From the NCBI GenBank assembly GCA_029204225.1, contig CM055104.1, positions 56,262,264-56,326,263 on the forward strand: a DNA stretch of 64,000 nt. The letters are read 5' to 3'. Positions 58,518 to 64,000 of this stretch are shown one piece after another. Source of the DNA: Diphasiastrum complanatum. Lineage: Eukaryota; Streptophyta; Lycopodiopsida; Lycopodiales; Lycopodiaceae. The position numbers and the translations under genes are program-made. How positions within the stretch are numbered: the first letter of the stretch is position 1; the number at the start of each line of letters is the position of its first letter. Under the pieces are notes generated by a model. It made no database searches. It was not told the DNA's origin and saw only the letters and a program-made list of their open reading frames with translations.

Positions 58518-61500
58518 GGGGGTAGAAATCCAACACCCCCAATTAATCTGGATCCATGAACGCCTTAAGCTTCATATATAACTTTACACAAAATTTGTTA
58601 TGTGCATATGCGTGCTTTAGTGAATATATCTATAGTCACGTATTGTGTTCAACATTACTCCAAGGTGAGCTCTTTGAAGAGAATCTTGCCCCTAATATTG
58701 ATATTTAATTCCAATGTGCTTACTCCTAGAATGAAATATAGGGTTGGCCAATAAGGCAAGGGCACTTTGATTATCACAAGTGTTACGTCCATGTCTAGTG
58801 AGAGATTTCAACAAGTTTAGTCATATTTTGGTAAATTGTCAATTGAGGCCAAAACTCATTTTAGACTTAGAGATCAACCTTTTGAAGTTTTATTAATTTA
58901 AAATACACTCAATAAACACTTTTTGAAAGTGTGGGAAAGTTGGTAGTCGAGTTTGAGAGAGATTCAAATTTGAACTTTGGGTACATTGAATCTAGTTCCA
59001 AAATAGTAGGGTTTTTCATATTGGAGGGAAAGCCAAGTGGCAAAGTAGGGTTTGGACCTGCTATATATTGTTGTAACTCATGGAGAAAGGGATCTTCTCT
59101 CTTATCTCTCTCATTTCATCATTATACATGGTTCTCTTTGGGTTCTACTAATTGGTGCACTCTCATGATGTTATCTTGCAATTCTATGTGTAGAATGATC
59201 ATTTATTGCTATTTTCAGTTCCACACGTGTGAAATGCAATAGGGTACTATAATTTTACAGAAAGCAACTATATTTTATGTTCTGGTTTGATCAATATCTC
59301 TTAGAGTTTGCATCTCATTTTGTATGTAGATGCTGATTTTTCTACATTGGCAGGATTGTTGGTTTGCTCTCTTTGTAACCAAAGATCAGGGACATGGATT
59401 TGGATCTTAAATGATCTGAAATCCTTCACATGGTATCAGAGCTATTGTGGGGGTAGAAATCCAACACCCCCAATTAATCTGGATCCATGAACGCCTTAAG
59501 CTTCATATATAACTTTACACAAAATTTGTTATGTGCATATGCATGCTTTAGTGAATATATCTATAGTCACGTATTGTGTTCAACATTACTCCAAGGTGAG
59601 CTCTTTGAAGAGAATCTTGCCCCTAATATTGATATTTAATTCCAATGTGCTTACTCCTAGAATGAAATATAGGGTTGGCCAATAAGGCAAGGGCACTTTG
59701 ATTATCACAAGTGTTACGTCCATGTCTAGTGAGAGATTTCAACAAGTTTAGTCATATTTTGGTAAATTGTCAATTGAGGCCAAAACTCATTTTAGACTTA
59801 GAGATCAACCTTTTGAAGTTTTATTAGTTTAAAATACACTCAATAAACACTTTTTGAAAGTGTGGGAAAGTTGGTAGTCGAGTTTGAGAGAGATTCAAAT
59901 TTGAACTTTGGGTACATTGAATCTAGTTCCAAAATAGTAGGGTTTTTCATATTGGAGGGAAAGCCAAGTGGCAAAGTAGGGTTTGGACCTGCTATATATT
60001 GTTGTAACTCATGGAGAAAGGGATCTTCTCTCTTATCTCTCTCATTTCATCATTATACATGGTTCTCTTTGGGTTCTACTAATTGGTGCACTCTCATGAT
60101 GTTATCTTGCAATTCTATGTGTAGAATGATCATTTATTGCTATTTTCAGTTCCACACGTGTGAAATGCAATAGGGTACTATAATTTTACAGAAAGCAACT
60201 ATATTTTATGTTCTGGTTTGATCAATATCTCTTAGAGTTTGCATCTCATTTTGTATGTAGATGCTGATTTTTCTACATTGGCAGGATTGTTGGTTTGCTC
60301 TCTTTGTAACCAAAGATCAGGGACATGGATTTGGATCTTAAATGATCTGAAATCCTTCACATGGTATCAGAGCTATTGTGGGGGTAGAAATCCAACACCC
60401 CCAATTAATCTGGATCCATGAACGCCTTAAGCTTCATATATAACTTTACACAAAATTTGTTATGTGCATATGCGTGCTTTAGTGAATATATCTATAGTCA
60501 CGTATTGTGTTCAACATTACTCCAAGGTGAGCTCTTTGAAGAGAATCTTGCCCCTAATATTGATATTTAATTCCAATGTGCTTACTCCTAGAATGAAATA
60601 TAGGGTTGGCCAATAAGGCAAGGGCACTTTGATTATCACAAGTGTTACGTCCATGTCTAGTGAGAGATTTCAACAAGTTTAGTCATATTTTGGTAAATTG
60701 TCAATTGAGGCCAAAACTCATTTTAGACTTAGAGATCAACCTTTTGAAGTTTTATTAGTTTAAAATACACTCAATAAACACTTTTTGAAAGTGTGGGAAA
60801 GTTGGTAGTCGAGTTTGAGAGAGATTCAAATTTGAACTTTGGGTACATTGAATCTAGTTCCAAAATAGTAGGGTTTTTCATATTGGAGGGAAAGCCAAGT
60901 GGCAAAGTAGGGTTTGGACCTGCTATATATTGTTGTAACTCATGGAGAAAGGGATCTTCTCTCTTATCTCTCTCATTTCATCATTATACATGGTTCTCTT
61001 TGGGTTCTACTAATTGGTGCACTCTCATGATGTTATCTTGCAATTCTATGTGTAGAATGATCATTTATTGCTATTTTCAGTTCCACACGTGTGAAATGCA
61101 ATAGGGTACTATAATTTTACAGAAAGCAACTATATTTTATGTTCTGGTTTGATCAATATCTCTTAGAGTTTGCATCTCATTTTGTATGTAGATGCTGATT
61201 TTTCTACATTGGCAGGATTGTTGGTTTGCTCTCTTTGTAACCAAAGATCAGGGACATGGATTTGGATCTTAAATGATCTGAAATCCTTCACATGGTATCA
61301 GAGCTATTGTGGGGGTAGAAATCCAACACCCCCAATTAATCTGGATCCATGAACGCCTTAAGCTTCATATATAACTTTACACAAAATTTGTTATGTGCAT
61401 ATGCGTGCTTTAGTGAATATATCTATAGTCACATATTGTGTTCAACATTACTCCAAGGTGAGCTCTTTGAAGAGAATCTTGCCCCTAATATTGATATTTA

Positions 61501-62240
61501 ATTCCAATGTGCTTACTCCTAGAATGAAATATAGGGTTGGCCAATAAGGCAAGGGCACTTTGATTATCACAAGTGTTACGTCCATGTCTAGTGAGAGATT
61601 TCAACAAGTTTAGTCATATTTTGGTAAATTGTCAATTGAGGCCAAAACTCATTTTAGACTTAGAGATCAACCTTTTGAAGTTTTATTAGTTTAAAATACA
61701 CTCAATAAACACTTTTTGAAAGTGTGGGAAAGTTGGTAGTCGAGTTTGAGAGAGATTCAAATTTGAACTTTGGGTACATTGAATCTAGTTCCAAAATAGT
61801 AGGGTTTTTCATATTGGAGGGAAAGCCAAGTGGCAAAGTAGGGTTTGGACCTGCTATATATTGTTGTAACTCATGGAGAAAGGGATCTTCTCTCTTATCT
61901 CTCTCATTTCATCATTATACATGGTTCTCTTTTGGTTCTACTAATTGGTGCACTCTCATGATGTTATCTTGCAATTCTATGTGTAGAATGATCATTTATT
62001 GCTATTTTCAGTTCCACACGTGTGAAATGCAATAGGGTACTATAATTTTACAGAAAGCAACTATATTTTATGTTCTGGTTTGATCAATATCTCTTAGAGT
62101 TTGCATCTCATTTTGTATGTAGATGCTGATTTTTCTACATTGGCAGGATTTTGGTTTGCTCTCTTTGTAACCAAAGATCAGGGACATGGATTTGGATCTT
62201 AAATGATCTGAAATCCTTCACATGGTATCAGAGCTATTGT
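58518..62240. repeat. four tandem 931-bp units (LTR end + priming site + antisense RNase H)
   Basis: Units 58518-59448, 59449-60379, 60380-61310 and 61311-62240 (the last 1 bp shorter) are near-identical; I count only a few substitutions per unit. Each unit starts GGGGGTAGAAATCCAAC and ends CCTTCACA plus TGGTATCAGAGCTATTGT. The right part is the 3' end of a sense copia LTR followed by 18 bp of priming site. The left part reads, on the minus strand, copia RNase H ([20 protein letters not shown]) followed by a purine tract and TGTTGGATTTCTAC, like a 3' LTR start. The repeated open frames of 103 and 60 codons have no recognisable domain. Confidence 0.95.
58930..59430 (+). repeat. putative K-family LTR within unit 1
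   Basis: Ends TTCACA before the priming site. TGTGGGAAAG at 58930 is a plausible start matching the TGTGAA/TTCACA ends of related families, giving ~501 bp. Homologous intervals recur at +931, +1862 and +2793. The left boundary is a guess. Confidence 0.45.
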
Positions 62241-62822
62241 GTTTTAGTTTATGAAAGGATCAACCACATTTATCAAGGATTTTGAGGAATTACCAATGCT
62301 AGAGCATGTTAGATTGATTTCTACTCAAAAATCAACATTTTTGCATGTGTAGAATTGATCTTTTGTAGGTTGAAACTCAATTTAGATTTATATACTTAAT
62401 CAATTCAGATTTCACACTTGGTTTACTGGAATTAGCCAATTTTTGGTGCATTAGGAAGGTCTCATTGGAGGCTATAAGATGATATATCAAATTTTTAGAA
62501 ATTGCATATAGAATTTGAGATATTCAATTTCTCGTGTTTTTGTCAAAACTCTAATTTTGATTGGATATCTAGTTTGTGAGGTTAATGAACTTTATTTGAG
62601 TGTGTTTCAATCTTAGGATGTGGCAAGAATCATTAGATTGAGGATAGATCATAGTTTGATCAAGATTTTACTATTCTATATGTTGATTTTTCTAGTTAGA
62701 AGTGCTAGAAGATATTTGAAAGGTTCCATATCTTTGTGATTTCTTGAGTTCATTTTTTTACATTCAAGAGAGTGCTTTGTGCATTGGAACAGGTTGAAAG
62801 AAGAATATCAGATCTTTGCATT
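62223..62822 (+). mobile_element. priming site and leader of copia K
   Basis: Only the fourth unit's TGGTATCAGAGCTATTGTG continues into a normal leader (TTTTAGTTTATGAAAGG...), which reaches the gag ATG at 62823. Confidence 0.8.
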
Positions 62823-63315
62823 ATGGCTACAAGTGGTGGAATCATGCTGGAAGGCAATGATAGGCTTACCTCAAGTAACTATTCATTGTAGAAAGTGAGG
62901 ATGGAATCACTTCTTAAGATGAATGATGTTTTGTATATTGTTGTACATTTGGAGGAGAGACCAAACTCAACAAGATCAAATGAGGTATGATAAGAGGGGC
63001 AAAAGGGCTACACATGATTAGTATGAATGTTACCAATGAACTTCTCAAGGAGAAGTTCACATCATCTTTGGAGGATTGCGAAGCTTTGAAAAAGCTTTAT
63101 GAATCCAAGTCTACATCAAGAGTGCTTACTCTTAGGAGGCAAATCTTTCAAAGTTTGCAAAAGAAGGAAGAGAGTACTCATGCATTTGTTTTGAGGGTTA
63201 AAGCATTCAATGATGAATTAGCATGTATTGATGAAAGCATTAAGGAGGTAGAACTTGTTCAAGTTATACTTAATGGCTTGTTGGATGATCATGCTAATCT
63301 TGTTCAAAATGTTAA
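62823..63315 (+). pseudogene. copia K gag
   Basis: MATSGGIMLEGNDRLTSSNY begins a UBN2-type gag. TAG at 62889-62891 replaces Trp. A shift near 62985 leads to the frame with ISMNVTNELLKEKFTSSLED, TSRVLTLRRQIFQSLQKKEE and VELVQVILNGLLDDHANLVQ. The gag is cut after HANLVQNV and joined directly to RT. Confidence 0.88.
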
Positions 63316-64000
63316 AGGTACAAGACAAGACTTGTTGCCAAAGGTTATGCACAAAGGGAGGGCATTGATTATGAGGAAACTTTTGCACCTACCGCACGAA
63401 TAGCTACCGTAAGGATAGTCACTGCTTTGGCTACCCATCATGGTTGGCATATGCACCAACTTGACATAAGACAGCCTTCCTCAATGGTGATCTTAATGAG
63501 GAAGTTTACCTTCAACAACCTGTTGGTTTTTTGGTTGTAGGTCAAGAAGACAAAGTGTGTCTTCTCAAGAAAGCTCTCTATGGACTAAAACAAGCCCCAA
63601 GGATGTGGTATCAAAAGGTTCACACATACTTTTGTGATCATGGGTTTTCTAACAGTCCTAGTGAATCTACGCTTTATGTCATGCATACATATGAGTCTAT
63701 CATCATTATTTTGGTACATGTTGATGATATTATCATTACAGGTAGTAATGAACAATATATTGCAGCCTTAAAATCTGATCTTGCTTCAGTTTATGATATA
63801 TCATATTTAGGCCAATTGCATTTCTACCTTGGTCTTGAGTTTTTGCAAGGACAGGCTGGAATCTTCATTACCCAACAACTAAAAATATTAAGCAGATTTT
63901 GAAGCATTTCAAAATGGAAGATTGCAAGCCGATTGCTACACCAATTGAGATAGGCCTGAAGTTAAGTAATCAAAGTGGTGGTGAACCATTTGATACTACA
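63316..64000 (+). pseudogene. copia K reverse transcriptase, runs off the right edge
   Basis: Directly after gag, RT motifs appear in successive frames: RLVAKGYAQREGIDYEETFA, HGWHMHQLDI, then after a slip near 63468 FLNGDLNEEVYLQQPVGF, KKALYGLKQAPRMWYQKV and LVHVDDIIITGSNEQY (catalytic VDD kept), LGQLHFYLGLEFLQ. Another slip near 63880 leads to the RT tail (HFKMEDCKPIATP) at the window end. Protease and integrase are missing between gag and RT. Confidence 0.9.

Noticed and set aside
58931..62035. Four identical 103-codon and three 60-codon open frames in the 931-bp units
   Set aside because: They lie in LTR sequence, show no domain, and repeat only because the unit repeats.
58518..62240. CRISPR-like or satellite array
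   Set aside because: Units are 931 bp with no spacers and consist of retrotransposon LTR sequence in a plant genome.

Overview
This is a plant nuclear window. Nearly all recognisable coding sequence is decayed LTR retrotransposon (Ty1/copia and Ty3/gypsy), with one LINE, one hAT transposase remnant, one Tourist-like MITE, long CT/GA and CA microsatellites, and a few host-type genes or gene relics. Priming sites for initiator Met tRNA (TGGTATCAGAGC type), GT-AG introns and TATA boxes all fit a land plant. The nesting depth and number of stop codons suggest a large, slowly purged genome such as a gymnosperm, fern or lycophyte; I cannot choose between these. No rRNA, tRNA or CRISPR was seen.

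Layout. 1-0.7 kb: antisense copia RT relic. 0.9-1.7 kb: two 214-bp direct repeats. 2.5-3.65 kb: hAT transposase C-terminus with an intron. 5.9-8.04 kb: 5' end of copia family A (LTR, leader, gag; minus strand). 8.5-9.13 kb: LRR receptor relic. 9.1-9.47 kb: antisense copia RT. 9.7-12.3 kb: the least TE-like stretch, holding an unknown coiled-coil-like protein, an intronless histone H3/CENH3-like ORF and a Ulp1 (C48, SUMO-protease-like) gene with three phase-consistent introns. 13.7-14.4 kb: ~272-bp tandem repeats. 14.8-15.3 kb: TATA box, CT tract and a secreted lectin-like ORF. 17.9-24.2 kb: minus-strand Ty3/gypsy element E with two tandem retropepsin-like domains.

24.4-39.5 kb is a nest. Copia D (minus) is split in its gag by element C (26385-37820), a gag-only LTR element with 1.17-kb LTRs. 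C's 5' LTR is in turn split by copia B (27416-31434), and C's leader carries a MITE. C's intact 3' LTR preserves the empty site of the B insertion. D itself sits in a gypsy RT relic (39458-40130).

40.5-50.9 kb holds copia RNase H, LTR and leader pieces of a family whose LTRs carry huge CT/GA/CA tracts, a gag/LTR relic (F) and a LINE endonuclease-RT pseudogene. 50.9-55.7 kb is copia L fused to a piece of a second copia (M); 55.7-56.9 kb is sense copia N. 58.5-62.24 kb is a near-identical array of four 931-bp units made of LTR, primer-binding site and antisense RNase H sequence. It runs into copia K, whose leader, gag and RT continue to the right edge.

The retroelements supply no evident complete pol. 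The candidates for host function are the H3-like/Ulp1 locus, the lectin-like ORF and possibly the hAT tail. All functions are inferred from sequence alone.
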